Shown: piece by piece, positions 37,576 to 46,770 of the stretch
Layout of the letters: each line of letters starts with the position of its first letter
Position numbering within the stretch: the first letter of the stretch is position 1
Assembly (NCBI GenBank): GCA_963778945.1
Contig: CAVZWL010000026.1
Coordinates: 13,977 to 77,976, forward strand
DNA: 64,000 nucleotides
Source of the DNA: Fen-1254 sp963778945
GTDB lineage: Bacteria > Bacteroidota > Ignavibacteria > UBA10030
Direction of reading: 5' to 3'
The notes under the pieces: generated by a model
What the model was told of the DNA's origin: nothing
Seen by the model: only the letters and a program-made list of their open reading frames with translations
Databases searched by the model: none
Position numbers and translations under genes: made by a program

Positions 37576-38445
37576 ATGAATACTCGAACGAATTTTCAAT
37601 TTCAATTCGGCAATATTGTGTACGATCTCGCATCCCGTACACATATCATGGGCATCCTCAATGCCACTCCGGATTCATTCTCCGACGGCGGCAAATATTT
37701 CGGCATCGAAGAAGCTGCAGCCCATGGGGCAGCAATGGAAAAAGAGGGAGCTGATTTTATCGATGTGGGGGGTGAATCGACAAGACCGGGATCGGAACCG
37801 GTCGGTGTCGATGAAGAAATACGGCGAACAATTCCTCTGATCGAACGGCTGAAGAAGGAAGTCAAGATTCCGATTTCGATCGATACGACGAAAGCGGAAG
37901 TAGCCGATGCCGCTCTCTCTGCAGGTGCAGTGATTGTCAACGACATCAGCGGATTTACATTCGACAGTCAAATGGCAGACGTGGCAGCCCGGCATCGCGC
38001 AACAGCAGTCCTTATGCATACCAAAGGTAAACCGAAAACGATGCAGGCCAATCCGCTCTATGAAAACCTTATAGAAGAAGTCCTGCAATTCTTATCCGTT
38101 CGGGCGGACGCGGCAAAAATGGCAGGCGTCAATCAAATTATTATCGATCCCGGCATTGGATTCGGAAAAACATTCGATCATAATATCCGGATCATGAAAG
38201 AACTTTCGTCGTTTCGCTCGCTTGGTTTTCCTTTGCTCGTCGGCCCTTCCAGAAAATCTTTTATAGGTGTAATTCTGAATCTTCCTCCGAACGAGCGCCT
38301 GGAAGGAACCGCCGCCGCTGCCGCCGCTTGTATTTTTAACGGTGCGCAGATTCTTCGCGTTCACGACGTTCAGGCAATCAAACGCATCGCGCTGGTATGC
38401 GATGTTTTAAAGCCGGCTGCGGCAGGAGAATTTCGCAGAAAATGA
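37576..38445 (+). CDS. folP: Dihydropteroate synthase
   Basis: Condenses pABA with hydroxymethyl-dihydropterin pyrophosphate in folate synthesis. Signature blocks MGILNATPDSFSDGG near residue 24 and DVGGESTRPGSEPV near 60 are both present, as are SIDTTKAEVADAAL, NDISGF, IIIDPGIGFGKT and VGPSRKSFIG. 289 residues from ATG 37576 (MNTRTNF). Overlaps the next gene by four bases. folB and folK occur at the other end of the window. Confidence 0.95.
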   Translation: MNTRTNFQFQFGNIVYDLASRTHIMGILNATPDSFSDGGKYFGIEEAAAHGAAMEKEGADFIDVGGESTRPGSEPVGVDEEIRRTIPLIERLKKEVKIPISIDTTKAEVADAALSAGAVIVNDISGFTFDSQMADVAARHRATAVLMHTKGKPKTMQANPLYENLIEEVLQFLSVRADAAKMAGVNQIIIDPGIGFGKTFDHNIRIMKELSSFRSLGFPLLVGPSRKSFIGVILNLPPNERLEGTAAAAAACIFNGAQILRVHDVQAIKRIALVCDVLKPAAAGEFRRK

Positions 38446-39111
38446 ATCTCATCGTTCTTATTCCCGCCTATCGATGCAGAGCGAACGCTTCCGGAATTGA
38501 TCCGGAGGGTGCGCCTCGCGCTTCCGGATGCCGGTATACTTGTCGTGGACGACGGATCGCCGGATGCCACAGCGCATGCAGCGGAGGAAAGCGGTGCGAT
38601 GGTCTTGCGTCATACCGCAAATAAAGGAAAAGGCGCCGCATTGCAAACCGGTTTCGACTATATCCGCCTCCAAACATCGGTCGATTTTGTGCTAACGATG
38701 GATGCCGATCTCCAGCATCTTCCTGAAGATATTCCGAATTTTATCACTGTTCAGAAAGAGCAGAACGCTGACCTCATTGTGGGATGGCGTCAAAGGAGGG
38801 GGACGCGTATGCCGCTTCATAGAAGGATGTCGAATGCCATCACATCTGCCCTTGTGGGAATGCGTACCGGAATACGGATTAAAGACAGCCAATGCGGGTT
38901 CCGGATGATCCGCAAAAAAGTGCTCGAAGAAGTTTTTACCGCTGCACCGGGATATGAGGCGGAAACGGAATTTCTTATCAAAGCCGCAAAGAGGAGTTTC
39001 CGCTTTGCATGGGCACCCGTGCAAACCGTCTATGGAGAAGAAAAAAGTTATATGACCCATTGGAAAACGACCGTTAAATTTCTGAGAGTTCTTTTTAAGG
39101 AATATATATGA
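38442..39111 (+). CDS. Family 2 glycosyltransferase, DPM1-like (one frame break)
   Basis: Begins MNLIVLIPAY; the frame changes near 38471 into DAERTLPELIRRVRLALPDA. Then follow ILVVDDGSPDATAH, NKGKGAALQTGFDY and TMDADLQHLPEDIP with the DxD motif, and the dolichol-phosphate-mannose-synthase-like SQCGFRMIRKKVLEEV. About 222 residues. Probably transfers a sugar to a polyprenyl carrier. Overlaps folP upstream and pcm downstream by four bases each. Confidence 0.85.
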
Positions 39112-39770
39112 GCCGCTTTGAAGACGAACGCACGGAAATGATAGCGCTGCTCAAGCAAAGGGGCATTACCGATGAATCGCTGCTGAAAGCGATGCAGAAG
39201 ATAGAACGTCATCAATTTGTTTCTCCTGCTTTTATCAGCCGTGCATATGAAGATAACGCACTGCCGATTGACAGCGGCCAGACAATTTCCCAGCCGTATA
39301 CCGTGGCATTTATGACAGAGCAGCTTCGGGCCGGCTGGAAATCTGTCCCCTCTGGCAAGGACTCAAAAGTTCTCGAGATAGGAACCGGCTCCGGCTATCA
39401 GGCTGCCGTGCTTGCGGAATTGGGCTGCCGGGTTTTTACGATAGAGCGGCACATGGAATTGCACTTACACGCGCGGAAACTGCTGGAAAGATTAGGGTAT
39501 CACATCGCAACCCGGTGCGGAGACGGAACGGTGGGCTGGAGCGAATTTGCTCCATACGACGGCATCATTGTTACAGCGGCGGCCCCGGATGTCCCGGAAC
39601 CGCTCCTGAAACAGCTTTCCGACGGAGGGCGTCTTGTTATTCCGGTCGGTGATCTTGAGACACAATCGATCCGAATCGTTACCCGAACCGGAGACGCATA
39701 TACGTCTTATGAAGCGGTCGGATTCAAGTTCGTTCCGTTGATTGGGAAAAAAGGATGGAATGGGAAGTAG
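39108..39770 (+). CDS. pcm: Protein-L-isoaspartate O-methyltransferase
   Basis: Repairs isoaspartyl residues using SAM. 220 residues. The N-terminal RHQFVSPAFISRAYEDNALPI and GQTISQPYTVAFMTEQL are family marks; motif I is VLEIGTGSGYQAAVLAELG near residue 88. GIIVTAAAPDVPEPLLKQL and LVIPVG are the later conserved blocks. Overlaps the glycosyltransferase gene. A heptamer array lies right after it. Confidence 0.94.
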   Translation: MSRFEDERTEMIALLKQRGITDESLLKAMQKIERHQFVSPAFISRAYEDNALPIDSGQTISQPYTVAFMTEQLRAGWKSVPSGKDSKVLEIGTGSGYQAAVLAELGCRVFTIERHMELHLHARKLLERLGYHIATRCGDGTVGWSEFAPYDGIIVTAAAPDVPEPLLKQLSDGGRLVIPVGDLETQSIRIVTRTGDAYTSYEAVGFKFVPLIGKKGWNGK

Positions 39771-39870
39771 CGAATTGACAATTGCCAATTAAGTCAATTG
39801 TGGTTAATAGTTAACCAAGAACTAAGAACCACGAACCAAGAACTAAGATGCAAGAACCAAGAACTAAAAA
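39771..39870 (+). repeat. Heptamer array between pcm and miaA
   Basis: AATTGAC/AATTGCC-type units shade into a clean run of GAACCAA, GAACTAA, GAACCAC, GAACCAA, GAACTAA, GATGCAA, GAACCAA. It fills nearly the whole 100-base gap and reaches the miaA ATG. Confidence 0.8.
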
Positions 39871-40824
39871 ATGAAACGCTCAGAACGGATTCTTCTGTCA
39901 ATCGTCGGGCCGACGGCGTCCGGAAAAACACAACTCGGTATGCTGCTCGCCAATCGGCTCAACGGTGAAATTGTTTCAGCAGATTCGCGTCAGGTCTATC
40001 GGCATCTGAATATCGGCACTGCAAAACCGACAGTCGAAGAACTCCGCAGTGTCCGGCATCATTTTATCGATATTCTCGATCCATTGGAAGATTACAATGC
40101 AGGTATCTACAGCGAGCAGGCACAGCGATGTATTGAAGAACTTTTTGGAAAAGGGATTCAACCGATTCTCGTCGGCGGAACCGGACTGTATGTACAAGGT
40201 GTGATCGACGGCTTTTTCAACGGACCGGGAAAGGACGACGATATCCGCAGGCAATTGGAAGAGGAAGCCGCTGAAGAAGGGGCGGAAAAACTTTTTTTGC
40301 GGCTGATGCAGGTCGATCCGGCGACAGCTTCCGGGCTCGATCCTACAAAAATACGGAGAATCATCAGAGCGCTGGAAGTATATATCAAAACGGGAAAAAC
40401 TCTTTCCGAGCATCATGCAGAGCAGGATTCAAAACCTTCCTACGGCGTCATGCAGATCGGTTTGAACTGGGAGCGAAAGATTCTCTATGAACGAATCAAC
40501 CGGCGCGTCGATATCATGCTGGAAAAAGGTCTGATTGAGGAAGCAAAAGGACTCTTGCAACGTGGATTGCCGCGAACGGCCAATGCTCTCAATACGGTCG
40601 GATACAAAGAAGTGTTCGATTTTTTAGATGGTACGACCGGCATTAAGACAATGACCGAACTTATCAAACGCAATTCCCGCCGGTTTGCAAAACGTCAGAT
40701 GACATGGTTCAGGGCAGATGAGAGGATTCACTGGATGCAGGCCGATACCGCTACAAACTGGGAAGCACTGGTCGATGAAATTGTCAAGTTGTTTCTGGAT
40801 CGAAAGAGGAAGACTTCAAATTGA
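39871..40824 (+). CDS. miaA: tRNA dimethylallyltransferase MiaA
   Basis: Adds dimethylallyl to A37 of tRNAs reading UNN codons. P-loop GPTASGKT near residue 13, SADSRQVYRHLNIGTAKPT near 38, LVGGTGLYVQGVIDGF, then RINRRVDIMLEKGLIEEAK and the RRFAKRQMTWFR motif that contacts tRNA. 317 residues, full length. The gene upstream is separated by repeats, so it may have its own promoter. Confidence 0.95.
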   Translation: MKRSERILLSIVGPTASGKTQLGMLLANRLNGEIVSADSRQVYRHLNIGTAKPTVEELRSVRHHFIDILDPLEDYNAGIYSEQAQRCIEELFGKGIQPILVGGTGLYVQGVIDGFFNGPGKDDDIRRQLEEEAAEEGAEKLFLRLMQVDPATASGLDPTKIRRIIRALEVYIKTGKTLSEHHAEQDSKPSYGVMQIGLNWERKILYERINRRVDIMLEKGLIEEAKGLLQRGLPRTANALNTVGYKEVFDFLDGTTGIKTMTELIKRNSRRFAKRQMTWFRADERIHWMQADTATNWEALVDEIVKLFLDRKRKTSN

Positions 40825-40869
40825 TTTTCCGGCATCTCTTTCGTATATTATTAAAATAGGAATTTAAAT

Positions 40870-40946
40870 TGGGGCGTAGTCCCGCTGCAGGCGGGATAAA
40901 CTCCGCCTGGCTAGCGCGTGGCGCTGGGGCGCCAAGGTCGGGAGTT
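40870..40946 (+). pseudogene. tRNA-Pro remnant with D-arm insertion
   Basis: Matches the intact tRNA-Pro at 41166 in GGGGCGTAG, CCTGGCTAGCGCG and AGGTCGGGAGTT. About 21 extra bases, including a CCCGC/GCGGG hairpin, sit in the D-arm; the anticodon arm is replaced by TGGCG-CTGGGG-CGCCA; and the 3' half of the T-arm and acceptor is missing. Not a working tRNA. Confidence 0.65.
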
Positions 40947-41019
40947 GTCCTAAAAAGTTCTTTGATCAAATAAATTTGTATTTACTCAGCATGTTCTTGC
41001 TGTTCATGATTTTCCCTGT

Positions 41020-41105
41020 AGCCGCGGGCGGTGACCGCGGAGGATTCCCGAAGTCACCCGCCTGAGTGACTGAGTCATCAGTCGGGCAGGGCGCCGTCGG
41101 CTACA
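41020..41105. repeat. TGTAGCCG...CGGCTACA palindromic element
   Basis: Begins CTGTAGCCGCGGGCGGTGAC and ends GCCGTCGGCTACA, so the outer arms TGTAGCCG and CGGCTACA pair; inner hairpins lie between. The first 26 bases recur exactly at 44542. Related elements lie at 58530 and 59537. Confidence 0.75.
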
Positions 41106-41165
41106 AAATAACGGTACATCAAAATTCACTGAGCGGTTACATAAATTTCTAAATTGTATTTAAAT

Positions 41166-41240
41166 CGGGGCGTAGCGTAGCCTGGCTAGCGCGCTTGGTT
41201 CGGGACCAAGAGGTCGGGAGTTCAAATCTCCCCGCCCCGA
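41166..41240 (+). tRNA. tRNA-Pro (CGG)
   Basis: 75 bases fold as a cloverleaf. Acceptor CGGGGCG pairs with CGCCCCG, discriminator A. Anticodon stem CTTGG/CCAAG encloses loop TTCGGGA, so the anticodon is CGG. T-stem GGGAG/CTCCC has loop TTCAAAT. CCA is not encoded. Two damaged copies flank it at 40870 and 41266. der begins 130 bases downstream. Confidence 0.92.
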
Positions 41241-41265
41241 CAAAGTATATCGAAGGACAAAAGGA

Positions 41266-41342
41266 TATGGCTAGCGCGGGGCTTCTCAGGCGCCAAGGTC
41301 GGGAGTTTGGCGAAGTCATCGCTATGCGACAAATCTCCCCAC
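41266..41342 (+). pseudogene. tRNA-Pro remnant with T-loop insertion
   Basis: Shares TGGCTAGCGCG, AGGTCGGGAGTT and CAAATCTCCCC with the intact tRNA. About 22 bases (TGGCGAAGTCATCGC...) are inserted between the TT and CAAAT of the T-loop, and the anticodon arm is altered. The acceptor 5' half is missing. A partial, interrupted copy. Confidence 0.6.
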
Positions 41343-41369
41343 TGACATCCTTCAAAAGAAAACATATCT

Positions 41370-42677
41370 ATGCCATCCCATATTGTAGCTATCATAGGCC
41401 GCCCGAATGTCGGCAAATCGACATTGTTCAACCGTATCCTCGGTATGCGCGATGCCATCGTTTTCGATACGCCGGGAGTAACACGCGACCGCCTGTATGC
41501 GGAAACTGAATGGGCCGGGAAACAATTTACTATCATCGACACCGGCGGATATGTGCCGAAATCCGAGGATGTCTTTGAAAAAGCTATTAGGGAACAGGCG
41601 GAAATCGCCATCGAAGAAGCGGATTCCATCATTTTTGTTGTTGACGCTCTCGAAGGAGTGACGCCCCTCGATAAAGAAATTGCCAACATCCTTCGCCAAT
41701 CGAACAAGCCGATCCATCTTATCGTTAATAAGATCGATTCTGATCAGCGGGAAAATCTGACCGCCGAATTTTACAGTCTCGGACTCGGTGAACCGATCAG
41801 TCTTGCGGCATTGGGCGGCAGGCGGATCGGGGATTTTCTCGATCGCATAACGAAGAAAATCAAGCGTGCAGGACGTCCGGCAAAGGAAACCCGTCTCCGG
41901 CTTGCGATAATCGGGAAACCGAATGTCGGGAAATCTTCTCTTGTGAATGCACTTCTCGGAAAACAGCGTCAGGTTGTGACCGATATTCCCGGTACAACCC
42001 GCGATGCCGTCGATTCTATTTTTCAGTATCAGGATAAAGAAGTCGTGCTGGTCGATACAGCGGGTCTTCGTAAACGGAGCAAGATCGAAGAGAGCGTGGA
42101 ATTCTACAGCACGCTGCGAACGCTTCGCGCTATCGAACGAAGCGATGTAGCCGTTATATTGTTCGATGCGAGTCAGGGAGTCGATAAACAGGATTTACAA
42201 ATTATCGACGCAACAATCCAGAAACACCGTTCCACTATCATCGCTGTGAATAAATGGGATCTTATCGAAAAGGAAACGAATACGGCGCGAAAACTCGAGC
42301 TGATCATTCAGGAAAAACTTGGAGAACATGCCTATCTTCCCGTTATGTTCATATCAGCGCTGACAAAACAGCGCATCTTGAAAGTTGTGGATGTCGCTCT
42401 GGAGGTGAACGAGCAGCAGCACCGGCGCATTTCAACAAGTGCGCTGAATAAAAAAATTATGGCGGATATCCAGCATTATCCTCCGAAGTCATCGTCCCCG
42501 AAAGAGATTAAAATGAAATATGCAACGCAGATCAAGGCGAATCCGCCGATGTTTGCGTTTTTCTGCAACGAACCGAAGCTTGTTCAGGAAAGTTACCGAA
42601 GGTATTTGGAAAACCGGCTCCGCGAACATTTCGGTTTCTCCGGCGTTCCGCTCGGTATCGTTTTTAATAAAAAATGA
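41370..42677 (+). CDS. der: GTPase Der (EngA)
   Basis: Essential ribosome-assembly GTPase with two tandem G domains and a KH-like C-terminus. First domain: IIGRPNVGKSTLFN near residue 9, DTGGYV, NKID. Second: IIGKPNVGKSSLVN near 182, DIPGTTRDAVDS, DTAGLRKRSKI, NKWDLIEK near 294. The KH end reads GVPLGIVFNKK. 435 residues, intact. Palindromic repeats follow immediately. Confidence 0.96.
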   Translation: MPSHIVAIIGRPNVGKSTLFNRILGMRDAIVFDTPGVTRDRLYAETEWAGKQFTIIDTGGYVPKSEDVFEKAIREQAEIAIEEADSIIFVVDALEGVTPLDKEIANILRQSNKPIHLIVNKIDSDQRENLTAEFYSLGLGEPISLAALGGRRIGDFLDRITKKIKRAGRPAKETRLRLAIIGKPNVGKSSLVNALLGKQRQVVTDIPGTTRDAVDSIFQYQDKEVVLVDTAGLRKRSKIEESVEFYSTLRTLRAIERSDVAVILFDASQGVDKQDLQIIDATIQKHRSTIIAVNKWDLIEKETNTARKLELIIQEKLGEHAYLPVMFISALTKQRILKVVDVALEVNEQQHRRISTSALNKKIMADIQHYPPKSSSPKEIKMKYATQIKANPPMFAFFCNEPKLVQESYRRYLENRLREHFGFSGVPLGIVFNKK

Positions 42678-42684
42678 GCATAAA

Positions 42685-42727
42685 GACCTTCCGAAGGTCA
42701 CCTTCGGAAGGTGACCTTCGGAAGGTG
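42685..42727. repeat. Three tandem ACCTTCSGAAGGT palindromes
   Basis: GACCTTCCGAAGGTC at 42685-42699, then ACCTTCGGAAGGT at 42700 and 42714, starting 7 bases after the der stop. Could act as a terminator stem, but no T-run follows. Confidence 0.8.
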
Positions 42728-42823
42728 GCGTCATTCGAATTGTGAAAACCATGAAAGGCCAATTATTCCGGAACAGGCAGAGAAGCACGAAATGAAGCTC
42801 TCCATTGGAAAGGCAATGGCGCC

Positions 42824-43450
42824 GTGAAAAACCTCGTAGTCATCGATCATCCTCTTATAAAGTGCGATTTAGCCATTCTGCGGAATAAAAGAACACCGAG
42901 TCATGTGTTCCGGGCGGTTTTGAATCGCACGGCACGTCTTATGGCTTATGAAGTGTCGCGTGAGTTAAAGGTCAAAAAAATCCGCGTTGTAACGCCTCTG
43001 GAAAAAACACAGGGATTTGTGTTCAAGCAGCCGATTGTCCTTGTTTCTATACTGCGCGCCGGTCTAGGCCTGCTGAACGGATTTATCGAGGTTATGCCGG
43101 AAGCACGGGTGGGACATATTGGGCTCTACCGCGATGAAAAGACGCTCCGGCCGGTCGATTATTATTTTAAAGTGCCGAGAAATATCGGCAATGCGCTGGT
43201 CTTTATTCTCGATCCGATGCTTGCAACGGGAGGCAGCGCTCTTTCTGCGGTTGCATATTTAAAAGAACAGGGTGCGCGCGAGATCCGGTTCGTCAGTCTT
43301 GTTGCCGCGCCGGAAGGTGTAAAGAAAATGCAAAAAACTCATCCGGACATTCGCATCTATACATGTTCGCTGGACCGCGGCTTGAATCGCCGCGGATATA
43401 TACTCCCGGGACTCGGTGATGCCGGCGATAGAATATTCGGAACGGAATAA
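42824..43450 (+). CDS. upp: Uracil phosphoribosyltransferase
   Basis: Salvages uracil to UMP. 208 residues. SILRAGLGLLNG near residue 77, GHIGLYRDEKTLRPVDYYFK, and the PRPP-binding loop LDPMLATGGSA near 129 are all typical; GYILPGLGDAGDRIFGT is the conserved end. GTG start at 42824 (MKNLVVIDHPL). The next gene starts three bases after its stop. Confidence 0.95.
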   Translation: MKNLVVIDHPLIKCDLAILRNKRTPSHVFRAVLNRTARLMAYEVSRELKVKKIRVVTPLEKTQGFVFKQPIVLVSILRAGLGLLNGFIEVMPEARVGHIGLYRDEKTLRPVDYYFKVPRNIGNALVFILDPMLATGGSALSAVAYLKEQGAREIRFVSLVAAPEGVKKMQKTHPDIRIYTCSLDRGLNRRGYILPGLGDAGDRIFGTE

Positions 43451-43453
43451 GCT

Positions 43454-44479
43454 ATGCAGCGGTTTTTTTTTTTAGTCCTTCATTCTTCATTCTACAATCG
43501 CATGTCTTTGCGGGACAGACTTCCCGCGTGGAGCCGGAACCGCAGCTGCAAAGAAGTAGTTTCTGCCGGAGTCGATCTGATTATCAAGCAGGAATATTCA
43601 AAAGCAGATTCTCTTTTCACGCAGATCTGCCGCGAATATCCGGACCACCCAGCCGGATATCTCTATCGAGTTGCAGTCCTGCAGGCACGCTCGATTGATT
43701 TTTCCGTTCCGGTTGAGCGCACGATATTCGATTCGCTGCTCGAGCTCGGAAGATCTGCCGCCGAAAAACTTCAATCTCCATGGAAGGAATATTATCTTGG
43801 AACTGCGGACGGCTACGATGCATATGAACGCGCCGATCGGGGTGCGTGGCTTGCAGCGGTCCGGTACGGATCGTCCAGCGCTTCAAAGCTCGAAGAAGTC
43901 ATAGGACAGGATTCGTCATTCTACGATGCATATGTCGGGGTGGGAACATATTATTATTGGCGAAGCAAAAAAACGGAATTTCTTCATTGGATTCCTTTTG
44001 TGCATGACAGCCGTGCAGAGGGCATTCGTCTGCTGGAAATTGCTGCAGAAAGAGCGGAGGAAAACCGTTATGCGGCAATCAGCGCGCTCATCTCTATCGA
44101 ATTGGATGCGGAAAACTACAATCAGGTCGAATACTGGTCCAAAGCGGCTTTACGCCAATATCCAAACACGAGAGTGTTTCTGTGGGGACTTGCAACCGCC
44201 TATGACCGCTCGAAGCGGTATCATGAAGCCATCCCCGCCTATCGGACTCTTTTAGAAAACCTTATCGTAACTCATGAACCGCATCCGTACGACGAAATAG
44301 TCTGCCGGCTTAATCTCTCAAAATCACAATTAGCTGCCGCCGATACGGCAGGAGTCCGCGAGCAGCTGACGAGAATTCTTTCGTATGAATCCGTCCAATT
44401 CCCGGAACCGCTTCAAAAACGGGCTGAGGCGAAATTTCAGGATGCCCGTCAGATCCTGAATTCTTTCGGAAAAAAATAA
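43454..44479 (+). CDS. Exported TPR-repeat protein (start region frame-disturbed)
   Basis: About 340 residues of helical TPR-like repeats (IIKQEYSKADSLFTQICREY, NYNQVEYWSKAALRQYPNT, RSKRYHEAIPAYRTLLENL). The annotated N-terminus passes through a run of eleven Ts at 43462-43472. Shifting frame there gives FFILQSHVFAGQTS, a convincing signal-peptide end, and a second shift near 43555 returns to KEVVSAGVDLI. So the native protein is probably exported. Function unknown; likely a periplasmic protein-interaction role. Confidence 0.65.
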   Translation: MQRFFFLVLHSSFYNRMSLRDRLPAWSRNRSCKEVVSAGVDLIIKQEYSKADSLFTQICREYPDHPAGYLYRVAVLQARSIDFSVPVERTIFDSLLELGRSAAEKLQSPWKEYYLGTADGYDAYERADRGAWLAAVRYGSSSASKLEEVIGQDSSFYDAYVGVGTYYYWRSKKTEFLHWIPFVHDSRAEGIRLLEIAAERAEENRYAAISALISIELDAENYNQVEYWSKAALRQYPNTRVFLWGLATAYDRSKRYHEAIPAYRTLLENLIVTHEPHPYDEIVCRLNLSKSQLAAADTAGVREQLTRILSYESVQFPEPLQKRAEAKFQDARQILNSFGKK

Positions 44480-44504
44480 CTTCCCGCAATTATTTCCTCT
44501 CCGC

Positions 44505-44534
44505 TTGACATTCGGCAGGGAATCTCTATATTAT
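44505..44534 (+). promoter_or_regulatory. Sigma70-like promoter of relA/spoT
   Basis: TTGACA at 44505, 18-base spacer, TATTAT at 44529. The predicted leader contains a 26-base copy of the CTGTAGCCGCGGGCGG... element before the ATG at 44589. Confidence 0.55.
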
Positions 44535-44541
44535 TTTAAGT

Positions 44542-44567
44542 CTGTAGCCGCGGGCGGTGACCGCGGA
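44542..44567 (+). repeat. Half-element CTGTAGCCG with CCGCGG hairpin in the relA leader
   Basis: Identical to 41020-41045. The inner part CCGCGG-GCGGTGA-CCGCGG can form a 6-bp GC hairpin. No CGGCTACA partner follows, so only the left arm is present here. Confidence 0.7.
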
Positions 44568-44588
44568 AATTCTTAATGACAGGTCACG

Positions 44589-46763
44589 ATGATCGATAGT
44601 CAATATCAAAAACGGCTCGATAATCTTCTTAGCGTATGCCGCAAGAACCTGCGTTCAGTCGATGAAGATCTCATCACGCGGGCTTTTATGCTGAGCGTCG
44701 AAGCGCACAAGCATGATTTGCGCGCTTCCGGAGAACCGTACTTTCTCCATCCGTATGAAGTGGCTATGGTTGTTGCTAAAGAAATTCCGTTGGACGACGT
44801 TTCGGTCGCAAGCGCGCTGCTCCATGATGTTGTGGAAGATACGGAGTTTGAGCTGAAAGATATTCGCGCTGAATTCGGCGGCACGATTGCCGATATCGTC
44901 GATGGGGCGACAAAAATAACCGGACTTTTCGAAAGCCATGAAGTGACCCAGGCGGAAAGCTACCGCAAACTGCTGCTCTCCATGGTCAACGATGTCCGCG
45001 TTATGCTTGTCAAATTTGCCGACCGCCTGCATAATATGCGCACACTGGAATATCTTCCGCCGGAAAAACAGCAGCGTCTTGCAAAGGAAACTCTGGATAT
45101 TTATGCGCCGTTTGCACACCGTTTCGGTCTTGCCAAGATAAAATGGGAGCTGGAAGATCTGGCGTTTAAGTACCTGCAGCGTGAGGAATACGACAAAGTC
45201 GCGCGCCAAATCCGCTCCAAGCGGCGTGAACGCGAATCGTACATCAATAAATTCGTCCAGCCGATCAAAAAGAAAATGGCGGAGTCAGGATTTACGTATG
45301 AAATCGCCGGACGCCCGAAGCATATCTACAGTATTTATAACAAATTAAAGCGCCGGGGAAAACCGCTGGAAGAAATTTACGACCTCTTCGCTGTTCGTAT
45401 TATCCTCGATACGTCCGATAATAACGCTTGTTATGGCGTTTACGGTATGGTGACCGAAATGTACAAGCCAATTCCCGAGCGGTTCAAGGATTATATCTCC
45501 GTGCCGAAACAGAACGGTTATCAATCGATCCATACAACGGTTGTCGGCCCGGAAGGACGAATGGTCGAGGTTCAGATCCGCACAAAAGCAATGCACGAGG
45601 TTGCGGAAAAAGGGGTCGCGGCGCATTGGATATATAAAGAAAACAAATCGGTGCTCGATAAGGAGCTGGAAAGCTGGATCAGCTGGGTGCGTGATCTCTT
45701 TGAGCAAAAGGATGCAGACACTCCGAGAGAGCTCATGGAGAGTTTCAAGCTCAATTTGTATCAAGATGAAATATATGTTTTCACGCCGAAAGGCGAATTG
45801 AAAAACCTTCCGCGTAACTCCACTCCGATAGATTTTGCTTTCGAAATACACTCAAATGTCGGCTACCATTGTATAGGGTCGAAAGTGAACGGACGTATAG
45901 TTCCTCTCAATACCCTCCTCCGCAGCGGCGATCAAATAGAAATCATCACATCGAAGAATCAAACCCCGAATCCCGATTGGGAGCAATTCGTCGTTTCGCA
46001 TAAAGCTAAAGCGCATATTCGGAAATATATCCGGGAAGAAGTACATAAACATGCACAAGAAGGGCGCGAGTTGTGGGAAAAAAAGGTCAAGCGGCGGAAG
46101 GTACATATAAACGACGATGAACTCGAAAAGTTCATTCATGTGCTTAAATTCAACGATCTGCAGGATTTCTATTTGGCGATCGCCGATCAAAAAGCGGAAC
46201 CTGATACGATCATCGAACAGTATGTGATTCGGTCCAAACCATCTACAGGCGAGCCGGTTGCTGAAGATACGTCGCTGTTCAACCGGTTTGTCAGTTCAGC
46301 ACGGGAATTGACGAGCGGGATCTCGATACGGGGCGAGAACGAAGGTTTTATGTACCAGCATGCAAAATGCTGCAATCCGATACCCGGCGATGAGATTACG
46401 GGATTTGTCACGACCGGCGAAGGCATTAAAATTCATCGAAAAGACTGCAAGAACATACTTACCTTGCGCCTTGCGGAAAGCGCCCGCATTGTGGAAGTTG
46501 CGTGGCCGTCTTCGGACGGCGCGGATTTTGTCGTCGGCATCCATATCTCCGGCGAGGATCGTCCCGGCCTTCTCAATGACATCACACATGCTATTTCCAC
46601 GTACCAGAATACGAATATCCGAAGCGTCAACATGGATTCGAAGGGCGTTATTTTTGACGGCAAAGTGATTCTCTACGTCAAAGATACCGGGCATCTTGCC
46701 CGCGTGATCGAAAAAATTAAAAAAATACCGAATATTCTTTCGGTAGAGCGGCTTGTCGGATAG
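44589..46763 (+). CDS. relA: RelA/SpoT family (p)ppGpp synthetase/hydrolase
   Basis: Stringent-response enzyme of 724 residues. The HD hydrolase domain keeps LLHDVVEDTEF near residue 78, so hydrolysis is likely active. The synthetase domain shows RPKHIYSIYNKLKRRGK and RFKDYISVPKQNGYQSIHTT near 297-316. The TGS domain (EIYVFTPKGELKNLPRNSTPIDFAFEIH), zinc-finger-like YQHAKCCNPIPGDEI with IHRKDC, and a C-terminal ACT domain follow. A bifunctional Rel is expected, as the only such enzyme in many FCB bacteria. Confidence 0.95.
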   Translation: MIDSQYQKRLDNLLSVCRKNLRSVDEDLITRAFMLSVEAHKHDLRASGEPYFLHPYEVAMVVAKEIPLDDVSVASALLHDVVEDTEFELKDIRAEFGGTIADIVDGATKITGLFESHEVTQAESYRKLLLSMVNDVRVMLVKFADRLHNMRTLEYLPPEKQQRLAKETLDIYAPFAHRFGLAKIKWELEDLAFKYLQREEYDKVARQIRSKRRERESYINKFVQPIKKKMAESGFTYEIAGRPKHIYSIYNKLKRRGKPLEEIYDLFAVRIILDTSDNNACYGVYGMVTEMYKPIPERFKDYISVPKQNGYQSIHTTVVGPEGRMVEVQIRTKAMHEVAEKGVAAHWIYKENKSVLDKELESWISWVRDLFEQKDADTPRELMESFKLNLYQDEIYVFTPKGELKNLPRNSTPIDFAFEIHSNVGYHCIGSKVNGRIVPLNTLLRSGDQIEIITSKNQTPNPDWEQFVVSHKAKAHIRKYIREEVHKHAQEGRELWEKKVKRRKVHINDDELEKFIHVLKFNDLQDFYLAIADQKAEPDTIIEQYVIRSKPSTGEPVAEDTSLFNRFVSSARELTSGISIRGENEGFMYQHAKCCNPIPGDEITGFVTTGEGIKIHRKDCKNILTLRLAESARIVEVAWPSSDGADFVVGIHISGEDRPGLLNDITHAISTYQNTNIRSVNMDSKGVIFDGKVILYVKDTGHLARVIEKIKKIPNILSVERLVG

Positions 46764-46770
46764 GGATGAC

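Noticed and set aside
40870..40946. A second functional tRNA-Pro (GGG)
   Set aside because: The anticodon arm has only a 6-base loop, the D-arm is interrupted and the acceptor 3' half is missing.
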